From assembly GCF_021117345.1 (NCBI RefSeq), contig NZ_CP088261.1, positions 1,612,001-1,676,000 of the forward strand: a stretch of DNA of 64,000 bases, read 5' to 3'. Shown here one piece after another: positions 33,373 to 43,679 of the stretch. Source of the DNA: Microbacterium sp. cx-55. Its GTDB lineage: Bacteria > Actinomycetota > Actinomycetes > Actinomycetales > Microbacteriaceae. How positions within the stretch are numbered: the stretch's first letter is position 1; the number at the start of each line of letters is the position of its first letter. The notes under the pieces are model-generated. The model was not told the origin of the DNA. It ran no database searches and saw nothing but the letters and a program-made list of their open reading frames with translations. Both the position numbers and the translations under genes were made by a program.

Positions 33373-35611
33373 ACCGGTAGACGTCGTAGACCGCGTCGAT
33401 TCGACGGACCGCGTTCAGCACCCTGTCGAGGTGCACGGTGTCGCCCATCTCGAACACGAACTTGCTGATCGCCAACCGATCGTTCGAGGTCGACACCGTC
33501 GCGGAGAGGATGTTGACGTGATGCTCGCTGAGCACTCGGGTCACGTCGCTCAGAAGTCCGGAACGGTCGAGCGCTTCCACCTGGATCTGCACGAGGAACA
33601 CGCTCTTGGTCGTCGGTGCCCAGTCGACGTCGATCACCCGGTCGGGCTCGTTCATGAGCGACTTCACGTTGGTGCAATCGCTGCGGTGGACGGACACACC
33701 GCTCCCGCGCGTCACGAAGCCGACGATCTCATCGCCCGGAACCGGCGTGCAGCACTTCGCGAGCTTCACCAGGATGTCGGGCGCACCGCGCACGAGCACT
33801 CCCGAATCGCCGTCGCGCGGCGCACGGCCGCGCCCGATGTGCGGAATATCGATCGGACCGGTCGTGGTGTCCTGATCGGCGACGAGCGACGTCACCTTCT
33901 CGATCACGGACTGCGTCGAGACATGGCCTTCGCCGACCGCGGCGTAGAGCGCGGAGACGTCTTCGTAGCGCAGCAGCTGCGCGACCTGTGAGAAGGAATC
34001 CTGGCTCATCAACCGCTGAAGCGGCAGGTTCTGTCGACGCATGGCGCGGGCGATCGACTCGCGGCCCTGTTCGATCGCCTCTTCGCGTCGCTCCTTGGTG
34101 AACCACCCGCGGATCTTGTTGCGCGCGCGGGTGCTCTTGACGAAGCCGAGCCAATCCTGGCTGGGCCCCGCATCCGGATTCTTCGAGGTGAAGACCTCGA
34201 CGACGTCACCGGACTGCAACTCCGACTCGAGCGGGATCAGTCGGCCGTTCACCTTCGCGCCCATCGTGCGATGGCCGATCTCGGTGTGCACGGCGTACGC
34301 GAAGTCGACCGGCGTGGCGCCCGCGGGAAGACCGATCACGCGGCCCTTCGGGGTGAAGACGTAGACCTCTTTCGCGCCGATCTCGAAGCGCAGCGAATCG
34401 AGGAACTCCCCCGGGTCGGCCGTTTCGGCCTGCCAGTCGGAGATGTGCGCCAGCCACGCCATGTCGGTGTCGGAGGACTTGGGATCGACACTCCGACCCG
34501 TCATCCGCTCCTTGTACTTCCAGTGCGCGGCGACACCGAACTCGGCCTGCTGGTGCATCTCGTTGGTGCGGATCTGGATCTCGACGGTGCGCCCGCCGGG
34601 GCCGATCACGGTCGTGTGCAGCGACTGGTAGAGATTGAACTTCGGTGTGGCGATGTAGTCCTTGAACCGGCCCGGGATCGGTGTCCAGCGGGCGTGCAAA
34701 GCCCCGAGCACCGCGTAGCAGTCGCGCACCGTGCCCACGATGACCCGGATGCCGATGAGGTCGTAGATGTCGTCGAACTCGCGGCCTCGGACCACCATCT
34801 TCTGGTAGACGGAGTAGAGCTGCTTCGGACGCCCGGCGATGCGGCCGCGGATGCGGAGCTCCCGCAGGTCTTCTTCGACCGACTGGATGACGTTCTGCAC
34901 GTACTGTTCGCGCTGCGGCGTGCGCTGCTTCACCAGACTGTCGATCTCGACGTACAGCTTCGGGTGGAGCACGGCGAACGAGAGATCTTCGAGTTCGGAT
35001 TTGATGGCCTGGATGCCGAGCCGGTGCGCGAGCGGGGCATAGATCTCGAGCGTCTCGGTGGCCTTCTTCGCGGCCTTCTCGGGCGGAACGAAACCCCAGG
35101 TACGGGCGTTGTGGAGCCGATCCGCGAGCTTGATCAGGAGCACGCGGATGTCGCGCGACATCGCGACGATCATCTTGCGAACGGTCTCGGCCTGCGCGCT
35201 CTCGCCGTACTTGACCTTGTCGAGTTTCGTGACGCCGTCGACCAGCATCGCGACTTCGTCGCCGAACTCGGCGCTCAGCGTGCCGAGTTCGTACCCGGTG
35301 TCTTCGACCGTGTCGTGCAGGAGGGCCGCGGCGATGGCCTTCGGACCGAGCCCCAGGTCAGCGAGGATCTGGGCGACCGCGAGCGGGTGCGTGATGTACG
35401 GCTCGCCGCTCTGCCGCCTCTGCCCGTCATGGGCCTTCTCGGCGACCGCGTACGCGCGCTCGATGATCGCGATATCGCCCTTCGGATGGTGCGTCCGCAC
35501 CGTCCGCACGAGCTTCTCGACGTCATCGCGACGCGCCGCACGCGAGAAGATCCGAGGGATCAGACGTCGCAGCGACGAGGGCTGCGCGCCGGGAGGAACG
35601 GTCTCCGCCAT
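33359..35611 (-). CDS. rel: Bifunctional (p)ppGpp synthetase/hydrolase Rel
   Basis: 750 residues. HD hydrolase domain with ITHPLAVAQILADLGLG and LLHDTVEDT, synthetase domain (GTVRDCYAVLGALHARW; FNLYQSLHTTVIGPGGRTVE), TGS domain (YVFTPKGRVIGLPAGATPVD), zinc-finger/helical region (KCCTPVPGDEIVGFVTRGSG) and a C-terminal ACT domain. Both catalytic domains look intact, so it is a true long Rel. Controls the stringent response. TAGGAT (35649-35644) on the minus strand could be its -10 box. Confidence 0.97.
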   Translation of the reverse strand: MAETVPPGAQPSSLRRLIPRIFSRAARRDDVEKLVRTVRTHHPKGDIAIIERAYAVAEKAHDGQRRQSGEPYITHPLAVAQILADLGLGPKAIAAALLHDTVEDTGYELGTLSAEFGDEVAMLVDGVTKLDKVKYGESAQAETVRKMIVAMSRDIRVLLIKLADRLHNARTWGFVPPEKAAKKATETLEIYAPLAHRLGIQAIKSELEDLSFAVLHPKLYVEIDSLVKQRTPQREQYVQNVIQSVEEDLRELRIRGRIAGRPKQLYSVYQKMVVRGREFDDIYDLIGIRVIVGTVRDCYAVLGALHARWTPIPGRFKDYIATPKFNLYQSLHTTVIGPGGRTVEIQIRTNEMHQQAEFGVAAHWKYKERMTGRSVDPKSSDTDMAWLAHISDWQAETADPGEFLDSLRFEIGAKEVYVFTPKGRVIGLPAGATPVDFAYAVHTEIGHRTMGAKVNGRLIPLESELQSGDVVEVFTSKNPDAGPSQDWLGFVKSTRARNKIRGWFTKERREEAIEQGRESIARAMRRQNLPLQRLMSQDSFSQVAQLLRYEDVSALYAAVGEGHVSTQSVIEKVTSLVADQDTTTGPIDIPHIGRGRAPRDGDSGVLVRGAPDILVKLAKCCTPVPGDEIVGFVTRGSGVSVHRSDCTNVKSLMNEPDRVIDVDWAPTTKSVFLVQIQVEALDRSGLLSDVTRVLSEHHVNILSATVSTSNDRLAISKFVFEMGDTVHLDRVLNAVRRIDAVYDVYRFTSS

Positions 35612-35676
35612 GCTCGAATCACCACCCTCCGCCGGATCGAATCATCCTACGCCGCCGCAGAGTGCCATCGACCCGC

Positions 35677-36666
35677 TCAGGCCGGGACGCCCGCGCGCTC
35701 GCGCGCCTCGAGGACGCGCGCGTCGTTGGCCTTCACCCGCGGCTCGCCCTCGCGGAAGAGCGCGTAGAGCGGGGCGGCGACGAAGACCGTCGAGTACGCG
35801 GCGACGATCGTGCCCACGAAGATCGACAGCGAGATGTCGGTCAGCGTCTGCGCACCCAGCCAGAATGCGCCGATGAACAGGATCGCTCCGGTCGGCAGGA
35901 TCGCCACGACGGTGGTGTTGATCGAGCGGATCAGGGTCTGGTTGACCGCGAGGTTGACGGACTCACCGAATGTCCGCGACGAGATCTCGCCGTCTTCGCG
36001 CGTGTTCTCCCTGATCTTGTCGAACACCACGGTCGTGTCGTACAGCGAGTACGACAGGATCGTCAGGAAGCCGATCACGGCCGCCGGCGAGATCGGGAAG
36101 CCGCAGAGCGCGTACACGCCGACTGTGATGATCAGCACGTCCACGACACCGACGACAGCCGCCGCCGACATCTTCCAGGTCCGGAAGTAGAGCGCGAGGA
36201 TGAGGAAGGTCAGGGCGAGGAAGATCGCGAGGCCCCAGAGCGACTGCCGGGTCACATCGGCACCCCAGCTGGGTCCGATGAACGACGACGTCACTTCGCT
36301 GGAATCGACGCCGTACGCCTCCGCCAGCGCGGCCGAGACGGCCTGCGTCTCCTCGGGCGTCATCTGGTCGGTCTGGATACGGACCGCATCCGACCCGACC
36401 GTGGAGACCTTCGTCTCCGCGTTCGCCACGACGCTTTCGACGGCGTCGCTCGCGATCGCCTGATCGGGCGAGGACACGCCGGTGACCGTGAACTGCGAAC
36501 CGCCGGTGAACTCGATTGAGAACTGGACGGGACGAAACAGCGGCACAAGCGCCGAACCGATGACGAGCAGCGCCGCGATGGTGAACCACAGCCGCCGACG
36601 GGGAATGAACGGGAAGGAGGACTTCCCCGAGTAGAGGTCGTTGCCGAGCTGGCCCATGGAGCGCAT
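35677..36666 (-). CDS. secF: Protein translocase subunit SecF
   Basis: 329 residues. Six membrane segments; FSIEFTGGSQFTV in the first periplasmic region and the conserved later block ALCGFPISPAAVIGFLTILSYSLYDTTVVFDKIREN with DTTVVFDKIREN are SecF signatures. With SecD it uses proton motive force to help pull proteins through SecYEG. The ATG overlaps the secD stop; an alternative start is three codons in. The C-terminal tail is short and basic. Confidence 0.97.
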   Translation of the reverse strand: MRSMGQLGNDLYSGKSSFPFIPRRRLWFTIAALLVIGSALVPLFRPVQFSIEFTGGSQFTVTGVSSPDQAIASDAVESVVANAETKVSTVGSDAVRIQTDQMTPEETQAVSAALAEAYGVDSSEVTSSFIGPSWGADVTRQSLWGLAIFLALTFLILALYFRTWKMSAAAVVGVVDVLIITVGVYALCGFPISPAAVIGFLTILSYSLYDTTVVFDKIRENTREDGEISSRTFGESVNLAVNQTLIRSINTTVVAILPTGAILFIGAFWLGAQTLTDISLSIFVGTIVAAYSTVFVAAPLYALFREGEPRVKANDARVLEARERAGVPA

Positions 36667-38417
36667 CAGTCGCGTCCCGCCTTCGCGTCGTTCGAGGGTT
36701 TCGAGGCCTCGGTGGTGGATGCGGTCGAGCCGCTCTCGAGGGCCCGTTTACGCTCGGCGATCGTCTGCCGGCGCTCCGCTTCGCCACGCGAGCGCGCGGT
36801 GCGGCCCTTCACTGCGGCCGCGGGAGCGCGGAACTGCGCCCGACCGCGGTACACCGCGCCGAGAGCCGTCGGGTCGAGGCCGGAGAGCGGGTGTCCGCCG
36901 CCGAAGAACCGCGTGCGGGCGAGCAGCTGCATCACGGGGTGGGTGAACAGGATGAAGATGACGATGTCGATCACGGTCGTGAGACCCAGCGTGAACGCGA
37001 AGCCCTTCACCGTGGCGTCGGCGAGGATATAGAGCACCACGGCCGCGAGGATGTTGATCGACTTCGAGATGTAGATCGTGCGCTTCGCGCGGTTCCAGCC
37101 GTCTTCCACCGCCGAGGTGATCGACTTGCCGTCGCGCATCTCGTCTCGTATTCGCTCGAAGTAGACGATGAACGAGTCCGCGGTGAAGCCGATCGTGACG
37201 ATCACACCCGCGACTCCGGCGAGGGAGAGGCGGAAGCCCATCCGCCACGCCAGGATGCAGAGCGCGATGTAGGTCAGAACACCCATGACGAGGAGCGAGG
37301 CGATGATGACGGTGCCGAGCGCGCGGTAGACCACAAGCGAGTAGATCGCGACGAGCGCGAGCCCGATGAGGCCGGCGATCACACCGATCATCAGCTGCTG
37401 GGAGCCGAGCGTCGCCGAGATCGTGTCGGAGCTCTGCACCGAGAAGCTGAGCGGCAGGGCGCCGTACTTCAACTGGTCGGCCAGGGTCTGCGCCGTCTCC
37501 TGCGTGAAGCTGCCGGTGATCTGCGGCTTGCCGTCGGTGATGATCGCGTTCATCGACGGAGCGGAGAGCACGTCGCCGTCGAGCACGAAGGCGAACTGGT
37601 TCAGCGGCGAGGTGAGCGGATAGATCCGCTGGCTGATCGCCGCGAACTGCTCCGTGCCCTGGTCGTTGAAGACGATGTTGATCGCCCACGCACCCGAGGT
37701 CTGCACCACTCCGGCGCTGGCGTCGGAGATCGAGTCGCCGTCGAGCTCGACCGGCCCGAGGATGTACTTCGCTGAACCCGTGGCATCGCAGGTGATGAGG
37801 GGCTGGTCCGCCGGCTCGTTGGCCGGATCGTTCGCCGGATCATCGCAGTTGTAGGCCTGGAACTGCGCCTGCAGCGCGGGCGTGATCCAGCTGACGTCGC
37901 TTCCGCTCGTGGGGCTCGCCGTCGGGGTCGAAGGCAGAGCCGGGTCGGCGGTCGGGTACGGGGTCGCCGTTCCGTCTTCGCCGACGAAGGAGCCGCTGAC
38001 TTCGCCCGACACGAAGAGCACCGCACGCAGCTGCAGCTGAGCCGCCGACTGGATGCGCTGACGCGTCTCCTCGTCGGCTTCGCCAGGAATCTGCACGACG
38101 ATGTTCGTGCCGCCCTCGGTCGTGACGTCGGCCTCGCCGACGCCCGTGGCGTCGATGCGCTGGCGCATGATCGTCACGGCCTGGTTCATCTGCTCCGTGC
38201 TCGGGGCAGCGCCATCCGCGGTCTGCGCCTGCAGGATGATCTGCGTACCGCCCTGGAGGTCGAGCGCGAGCTCGGGGATCCAGGAGCTCGCCGGTTCACC
38301 GGCAGACGTCTTGAAGGCGTAGACGCCGAGGGCGTTGATTCCGAACAGGATCGCGGTGATCGCCAGAAGGCCGATCAGGGCGCGCCAGGCATGCCGGACA
38401 GGGGTGGGTGTCGCCAC
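36666..38417 (-). CDS. secD: Protein translocase subunit SecD
   Basis: 583 residues. N-terminal helix, LDLQGGTQIILQAQ, a large extracytoplasmic domain with a Pro/Thr/Ser insert (about residues 145-175) and Asn-Asp-Pro repeats, then the membrane block with GFRLSLAGVAGVIVTIGFTA and DSFIVYFERIRDEMRDGKS. The cytoplasmic tail of about 70 residues is basic. Cotranscribed with secF and 40 bases after yajC. Confidence 0.97.
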   Translation of the reverse strand: MATPTPVRHAWRALIGLLAITAILFGINALGVYAFKTSAGEPASSWIPELALDLQGGTQIILQAQTADGAAPSTEQMNQAVTIMRQRIDATGVGEADVTTEGGTNIVVQIPGEADEETRQRIQSAAQLQLRAVLFVSGEVSGSFVGEDGTATPYPTADPALPSTPTASPTSGSDVSWITPALQAQFQAYNCDDPANDPANEPADQPLITCDATGSAKYILGPVELDGDSISDASAGVVQTSGAWAINIVFNDQGTEQFAAISQRIYPLTSPLNQFAFVLDGDVLSAPSMNAIITDGKPQITGSFTQETAQTLADQLKYGALPLSFSVQSSDTISATLGSQQLMIGVIAGLIGLALVAIYSLVVYRALGTVIIASLLVMGVLTYIALCILAWRMGFRLSLAGVAGVIVTIGFTADSFIVYFERIRDEMRDGKSITSAVEDGWNRAKRTIYISKSINILAAVVLYILADATVKGFAFTLGLTTVIDIVIFILFTHPVMQLLARTRFFGGGHPLSGLDPTALGAVYRGRAQFRAPAAAVKGRTARSRGEAERRQTIAERKRALESGSTASTTEASKPSNDAKAGRD

Positions 38418-38456
38418 GGACAGTCAGCTTTCTCGTGGTGCAGCGGGGACGAAGAC

Positions 38457-38912
38457 TCAGGCCTCGGGCTTGTTCTTCTTGTCAGGGTCCGCGTCGTCGG
38501 TGTGCGCCGAGTACTTGTGGTCGTCGCTGATCGAGGTGATGTCACCGTCGGCGACGCCCGCGATGTACTCTGCTTCGCTGGTCTCGGCCTCGATGAACTC
38601 GTCTTCGGTCACGACGCCCTCGGTCGGGTCGACCACGCGGAGGATCGCCTGGCTGTGCACCTTGATCTCCACGCCCGGCGCGATGGAGACGATCGCGGGC
38701 TGGTCGAGGTTCTCACCGTCGTACTCCACGATCGTGCCGTAGAGGCCGCCCTGCAGCAGAACCTCGGCGCCCGGAACGGTCTGAGCGGACTTCGCCTCCT
38801 GCTCGGCCTTCGCCTTCTGCATCCGTCGACGGGAGCTGTAGAACATGAAGACGAGCAGGATGACCAGAAGGATGATCAGGCCGTAGTTGGCAAAGAAGTT
38901 CGCGAAATCCAT
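38457..38912 (-). CDS. yajC: Preprotein translocase subunit YajC
   Basis: 151 residues. One membrane helix (YGLIILLVILLVFMFYSS), then RRRMQKAKAEQEAKSAQTVPGAEVLLQ and the small YajC domain (GGLYGTIVEYDGENLDQPAIVSIAPGVEIKVH region), with an acidic low-complexity tail longer than in E. coli. It precedes secD-secF, the normal order. Confidence 0.93.
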   Translation of the reverse strand: MDFANFFANYGLIILLVILLVFMFYSSRRRMQKAKAEQEAKSAQTVPGAEVLLQGGLYGTIVEYDGENLDQPAIVSIAPGVEIKVHSQAILRVVDPTEGVVTEDEFIEAETSEAEYIAGVADGDITSISDDHKYSAHTDDADPDKKNKPEA

Positions 38913-38991
38913 GGGAAGGTCGGGGCCTTTCAGGGGCAGCGTCCACGAGGGCGGCGCTGATCAGGTGTAGTGCGGCGAAAGCCTCCGCCGA

Positions 38992-40020
38992 TTATAGGTC
39001 ATCGATCGGAAGCGTCCCCGACGAGTGCGGCACGCGAAGGTGGGCATAGGCCTCGGGGGTGGCGACGCGTCCGCGCGGGGTGCGACTCATGAAGCCGATC
39101 CGCACGAGGTAGGGCTCCACGACGGACTCGATCGTGTCGGCCTCCTCACCGACGGCGACAGCCAGCGTGCCAAGGCCCACCGGTCCGCCGCGGAATCGGC
39201 GGATGAGCGCATCGAGGACGGCGCGATCCAGGCGGTCGAGCCCGATCACATCGACGTCGTAGAGGTCGAGTGCCGCGTCGACGGCAGCCATATCGCCGGC
39301 GGCGATATCGGCGTGGACGATCAGGTAGTCGCGTACGCGGCGCAGTAGGCGGTTCGCGATACGCGGGGTGCCGCGGGAGCGCCGGGATATCTCGGCGCGG
39401 GCCGTGCCCGGGATGCCGACGCCGAGCATGACCGCCGATCGTTCGATCACCCGCTCGAGTTCTTCGGGTTCGTAGTACTCGAGGTGGGCCGTGAACCCGA
39501 AGCGATCGCGCAGCGGGTTCGGCAGCAGACCGGACCGCGTGGTGGCCCCGACCAGCGTGAACGGGGCGAGATCGAGCGGGATGCTGGTGGCGCCTGCCCC
39601 TTTGCCGACCATGATGTCGATGCGGAAGTCTTCCATCGCGAGATAGAGCATCTCTTCTGCGGATCGCGCCATCCGGTGGATCTCGTCGATGAACAGCACC
39701 TCCCCCGGAGTCAGCGACGACAGCAGGGCGGCGAGATCGCCGGCGTGCTGGATGGCGGGACCGCTGGAGAGCCGCAGTGCTCGGCCGCTTTCGTGCGCGA
39801 CGATCATCGCGAGCGTGGTCTTTCCGAGTCCGGGCGGACCGGAGAGCAGGATGTGGTCGGGCGGACGCTGCTGGATGCGGGCCGCATCCAGCAGGAGCTG
39901 CAGCTGCGCGCGAACCTTCTGCTGGCCGACGAACTCGGCGAGAGATGACGGGCGCAGAGCCCCCTCGATCGCGAGTTCCGAATCCTCCGCCGGGGCCGCA
40001 GCGTCACGGAGCTCATCCAC
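38992..40020 (-). CDS. ruvB: Holliday junction branch migration ATPase RuvB
   Basis: 342 residues from GTG 40020, overlapping ruvA by 8 bases; the frame upstream is shadow. [18 protein letters not shown], Walker [11 protein letters not shown], Walker [10 protein letters not shown], sensor 1 [19 protein letters not shown], and a winged-helix C-terminus with [18 protein letters not shown]. Hexameric motor that moves Holliday junctions with RuvA. Confidence 0.98.
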   Translation of the reverse strand: MDELRDAAAPAEDSELAIEGALRPSSLAEFVGQQKVRAQLQLLLDAARIQQRPPDHILLSGPPGLGKTTLAMIVAHESGRALRLSSGPAIQHAGDLAALLSSLTPGEVLFIDEIHRMARSAEEMLYLAMEDFRIDIMVGKGAGATSIPLDLAPFTLVGATTRSGLLPNPLRDRFGFTAHLEYYEPEELERVIERSAVMLGVGIPGTARAEISRRSRGTPRIANRLLRRVRDYLIVHADIAAGDMAAVDAALDLYDVDVIGLDRLDRAVLDALIRRFRGGPVGLGTLAVAVGEEADTIESVVEPYLVRIGFMSRTPRGRVATPEAYAHLRVPHSSGTLPIDDL

Positions 40021-40633
40021 GGGACACCTCCGTGCGGGCGGGTCCGAGTTCCGCGAGGGCGCGGCGGAGGAGTGCCGCCACGGTGCGCTCCTGTGGATCG
40101 GCGCTCGCCACGACATCCTCCGCAGTCTCGGCGGCGACCCGCTCCGTCCAGCCGAGACCGACGAGGGCCTGCGCGACCTGGGCGGCGAGGTCCGGGGCCG
40201 CGTGCGCGCGACCGCTCGTCGAGGTCGGAGCGGGCGGGGCGAGCTTGCCGGCGAGCTGCACGACGATGAGCTTCGCGGTCTTGGGACCGATGCCAGAGAC
40301 CTTGCGGAAGGGGGCGTCGGCCTCGTCGGCGACGGCCTGCGCGATCTGTTCGATGCTGAGGTCGGCGAGCACCCCGAGCGCGGACTTCGGACCGACGCCC
40401 GATACGGCGAGCAGAGCCACGAACACGGAAAGCTCTTCCCGCGAGGGGAAGCCGACGAGAGAGAGCGCGTCTTCTCGGACGATCAGGTGCGTGTACAGCA
40501 GGAGTTCTTCACCGAGGTGCGCCGCCCGGGCGACATCGGGCGTCACGGCCACCGCGTATCCGACTCCGGATACCTCGAGCACGACCGCATCGAGGCCGAG
40601 ATGGACGACGGTGCCGCGCAGCGAAGCGATCAT
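40013..40633 (-). CDS. ruvA: Holliday junction DNA helicase subunit RuvA
   Basis: 206 residues. [20 protein letters not shown] is the OB-fold start. Two helix-hairpin-helix motifs ([34 protein letters not shown]) are followed by a flexible linker and domain III ([17 protein letters not shown]), which contacts RuvB. Part of the ruvC-A-B run. Confidence 0.98.
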   Translation of the reverse strand: MIASLRGTVVHLGLDAVVLEVSGVGYAVAVTPDVARAAHLGEELLLYTHLIVREDALSLVGFPSREELSVFVALLAVSGVGPKSALGVLADLSIEQIAQAVADEADAPFRKVSGIGPKTAKLIVVQLAGKLAPPAPTSTSGRAHAAPDLAAQVAQALVGLGWTERVAAETAEDVVASADPQERTVAALLRRALAELGPARTEVSRG

Positions 40634-40677
40634 TCGACCAGCCTAAGCGGGTTCGCATGTTTGTTCGATCGACACGC

Positions 40678-41259
40678 TCAGCGTCGCGTGGATCGCTCGG
40701 CGCGCTGCCACGCCCGTTGCGCCGGTGTCAGCGCGGCGTCGTCCGCACCCGGGCCGACGCCCGCTCCGCGGTTCGCTCCGCCCCGCCACGCGTGACACAG
40801 CGCGAGGGCGAGGGCGTCCGCCGCATCCGCGGGCTGAGGGAGGGCGTCGAGGCGCAGGATGCGGGCGACCATGGTCTGCACCTGCAGCTTGTCGGCGGCG
40901 CCGTATCCGGTCACGGCCGCTTTCACCTCGCTGGGGGTGTGGGTCGCCGCGCCCAGTCCGTTCTCGGCCGCCACGAGCAGCGCGATGCCGCTCGCCTGCG
41001 CGGTGCCCATCACTGTGCTCCGGTTGTGCTGCGCGAAGACGCGCTCCACGGCGATCACGGCCGGTCCGAATTCGCGGACCGCCGCACGGAGGCCCTCCGC
41101 GATGATGTGCAGCCGCTCGGCGATGGGCAGTTCCGCGCCCGACCGCACGACACCCACGTGCACGAGACGCGCGCTGCGGTCGGGTGCCACGTCGACCACA
41201 CCCACACCGCATCGGGTGAGGCCGGGGTCGACGCCCATGACACGCAGCACAGAGCTCAT
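40678..41259 (-). CDS. ruvC: Holliday junction endonuclease RuvC
   Basis: 193 residues from ATG 41259; a GTG three codons upstream is also possible. RVMGVDPGLTRCGVGVVD has the first catalytic Asp, IAVERVFAQHNRSTVMGTAQ the catalytic Glu region, and DAADALALALCHAW the last acidic pair. Resolves Holliday junctions. It sits 44 bases upstream of ruvA. Confidence 0.96.
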   Translation of the reverse strand: MSSVLRVMGVDPGLTRCGVGVVDVAPDRSARLVHVGVVRSGAELPIAERLHIIAEGLRAAVREFGPAVIAVERVFAQHNRSTVMGTAQASGIALLVAAENGLGAATHTPSEVKAAVTGYGAADKLQVQTMVARILRLDALPQPADAADALALALCHAWRGGANRGAGVGPGADDAALTPAQRAWQRAERSTRR

Positions 41260-41307
41260 CTCAACCACGCTAAGCGCAGCCCGGCGTCTCGGCCGTTGCG
41301 GCGCGCC

Positions 41308-42066
41308 TTACTCGTCGTTCTCGAGTTCGGCTTGCACCTCGGGGGTCAGGTCGAAGTTGCTGAAGACGTTCTGCACGTCGTCGCTGTCTTCGAGCGCGTC
41401 GATGAGCCGGAACACCTTGCGGGCGGTGTCGGCATCCACCTCGATCTTCAAGCTCGGAACGAACTCGACGTCGGCCGACTCGTAGTCGAGCCCCGCACCC
41501 TGGAGCGCAGAACGGACCGCGACGAGGTCGGAGGCCTCGGTCACGACCTCGAAGCCCTGGGCGTGCGGCTCGATCTCCTCCGCGCCCGCCTCGAGAGCGA
41601 CGAGCATCACGTCGTCTTCGTTCGCACCCTCGCCGGAGACGACGATCACGCCCTTGCGGGCGAAGTTGTACGCGACCGACCCCGGGTCGGCGAGAGTGCC
41701 GCCGTTGCGCGACAGCGCCGTGCGCACCTCGGCCGCTGCACGGTTCTTGTTGTCCGTCAGACACTCGATCATGAGGGCGACGCCGTTCGGGCCGTAGCCT
41801 TCGTAGACGATCGTGGTGTACTCGACGGCCTCGCCGCCGATTCCCGCGCCGCGCTTGATCGCGCGGTCGATGTTGTCGTTCGGCACCGAGGTCTTCTTCG
41901 CCTTCTGTACGGCGTCGTACAGGGTCGGGTTACCCGACAGGTCGGCGCCGCCCATCTTCGCGGCGACCTCGATGTTCTTGATCAGCTTGGCAAACGACTT
42001 CGCGCGACGGCTGTCGATGACAGCCTTCTTGTGCTTGGTCGTCGCCCACTTGGAATGCCCGGACAT
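41308..42066 (-). CDS. yebC: YebC/PmpR family regulatory or translation-associated protein
   Basis: 252 residues from ATG 42066 ([20 protein letters not shown]). The family signature [20 protein letters not shown] is present. Members were described as DNA-binding regulators and, more recently, as factors easing ribosome stalling at proline-rich sequences. The pdxT-yebC-ruvC order is typical of actinobacteria. Confidence 0.96.
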   Translation of the reverse strand: MSGHSKWATTKHKKAVIDSRRAKSFAKLIKNIEVAAKMGGADLSGNPTLYDAVQKAKKTSVPNDNIDRAIKRGAGIGGEAVEYTTIVYEGYGPNGVALMIECLTDNKNRAAAEVRTALSRNGGTLADPGSVAYNFARKGVIVVSGEGANEDDVMLVALEAGAEEIEPHAQGFEVVTEASDLVAVRSALQGAGLDYESADVEFVPSLKIEVDADTARKVFRLIDALEDSDDVQNVFSNFDLTPEVQAELENDE

Positions 42067-42107
42067 GAATCTCCCGTGTTCAGCGGCTGGAAAGTCCGTG
42101 GTCGATT

Positions 42108-42710
42108 CTAGTTCAGTCGCGCGCGGACCATCTCGAGCAGGCGTTCGTGGAAGCGCGTCTCTCCCGTGACCTCCGGATGGAAGGCCGTGCCGAGCACGTT
42201 GCCCTGTGCCACCGCGACCACGCGGCCATCCGCCAGCGAGGCCAGCCCGCGTGCCGCCGGTCCCACGCTCTCCACGAGCGGAGCACGGATGAAGACGGCG
42301 TGCACCGGAGGATCGCCGAGCTCCGGCACGTCCAGGTCTGTCTCGAAGGACTCCACCTGGGCGCCGAAGGCGTTTCGTCGCACGACGACGTCGAGGCCGC
42401 CGAAGCTCTGCTGCCCCTCGATGCCGTCGGCGATGGAGTCCGCGAGCATGATGAGTCCGGCACACGTCCCGTAGACGGGGAGACCGTCGGCGATCGCCGC
42501 GCGGACGGGCTCCGCCATCCCGAAGCTGCGGGCGAGCTTGTCGATCACGCTGGACTCGCCGCCGGGGATGATCAGCCCGTCCACCGTGCGGAGCTCGTCG
42601 GGACGGCGGATGCGGACGGCCTCCGCGCCGAGCGATTCCAGCACGTTCACGTGCTCGCGGACGTCACCCTGCAGGGCGAGGACTCCGACGCGGGGCGGCT
42701 TACCAGCCAC
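42108..42710 (-). CDS. pdxT: Pyridoxal 5'-phosphate synthase glutaminase subunit
   Basis: 200 residues. [35 protein letters not shown], the nucleophile elbow [12 protein letters not shown] (Cys) and the His-Glu pair [13 protein letters not shown]. Supplies ammonia to PdxS. It overlaps pdxS by 11 bases, so the pair is coupled. Confidence 0.97.
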   Translation of the reverse strand: MAGKPPRVGVLALQGDVREHVNVLESLGAEAVRIRRPDELRTVDGLIIPGGESSVIDKLARSFGMAEPVRAAIADGLPVYGTCAGLIMLADSIADGIEGQQSFGGLDVVVRRNAFGAQVESFETDLDVPELGDPPVHAVFIRAPLVESVGPAARGLASLADGRVVAVAQGNVLGTAFHPEVTGETRFHERLLEMVRARLN

Positions 42711-43590
42711 GCTCGGCGAGCCGGTGCGGTGCGGGCAGGTCGCTCACGTTGATGCCGACCATGGCCTCACCCAGTCCGCGCGACACCTCGGCGACGACCT
42801 TCGGGTCGTCGAAGAACGTCGTCGCCTTAACGATCGCAGCGGCGCGCTCGGCGGGGTTGCCGGACTTGAAGATGCCCGATCCGACGAAGACGCCGTCCGC
42901 ACCCAGCTGCATCATCAGCGCGGCATCGGCGGGCGTCGCGACGCCGCCGGCCACGAACATGACCACGGGCAGCGTGCCGGTTTCGGCGATCTCCGCGACG
43001 AGTTCGTAGGGCGCCTGCAGTTCTTTGGCGGCGACGTACAGCTCGTCCTTCGACATCGAACGCAGCACGTTGATCTCGCTCCGGATCTTGCGGATGTGCT
43101 TCATCGCCTCCGACACGTCACCGGTACCGGCTTCACCCTTGGACCGGATCATGGCCGCGCCCTCGTTGATGCGACGCAGCGCTTCGCCGAGATTCGTCGC
43201 GCCGCACACGAAGGGAACGGTGAACTTCCACTTGTCGATGTGGTTGACGTAGTCGGCCGGCGACAGCACTTCGGATTCGTCGATGTAGTCGACACCGAGC
43301 TCCTGCAGGATCTGGGCCTCCACGAAGTGTCCGATCCGCGCCTTGGCCATCACCGGAATCGACACCGTCTCGATGATGCTGTCGATCATGTCCGGGTCGC
43401 TCATCCGCGAGACACCGCCCTGTGCCCGGATGTCGGCGGGCACCCGCTCGAGCGCCATCACGGCGACCGCGCCGGCGTCCTCGGCGATGCGCGCCTGTTC
43501 GGCGGTCACGACGTCCATGATGACGCCGCCCTTCAGCATCTCTGCGAGTCCACGCTTGACGCGCGTTGAGCCGGTGTCGCCTGTAGTCAT
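42700..43590 (-). CDS. pdxS: Pyridoxal 5'-phosphate synthase catalytic subunit
   Basis: 296 residues, TIM barrel. [20 protein letters not shown] and [18 protein letters not shown] with the Schiff-base lysine; VNFAAGG-type loop reads [19 protein letters not shown]. Makes PLP from ribose 5-phosphate, glyceraldehyde 3-phosphate and ammonia in a 12+12 complex with PdxT. Divergent from the MocR-type regulator gene. Confidence 0.98.
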   Translation of the reverse strand: MTTGDTGSTRVKRGLAEMLKGGVIMDVVTAEQARIAEDAGAVAVMALERVPADIRAQGGVSRMSDPDMIDSIIETVSIPVMAKARIGHFVEAQILQELGVDYIDESEVLSPADYVNHIDKWKFTVPFVCGATNLGEALRRINEGAAMIRSKGEAGTGDVSEAMKHIRKIRSEINVLRSMSKDELYVAAKELQAPYELVAEIAETGTLPVVMFVAGGVATPADAALMMQLGADGVFVGSGIFKSGNPAERAAAIVKATTFFDDPKVVAEVSRGLGEAMVGINVSDLPAPHRLAERGW

Positions 43591-43633
43591 GGTCGAATCC
43601 TTCTGCCGAAACGCGGTCGATCGACGGGCTCGA

Positions 43634-43673
43634 TTGACCTAGGCCAAAAGGTAGCATGTCTGGCACGTAGACT
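43634..43673 (+). promoter_or_regulatory. Intergenic palindrome and leaderless -10 box for the pdxR-like gene
   Basis: TTGACCTAGGCCAA (43634-43647) is a near-perfect palindrome with a CCTAGG core, in the 89 bp between divergent pdxS and the MocR-type gene; a likely regulator-binding site. TAGACT (43668-43673) lies exactly 6 bases before the GTG at 43680, the spacing seen in leaderless actinobacterial transcripts. Confidence 0.5.
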
Positions 43674-43679
43674 CCGCGT

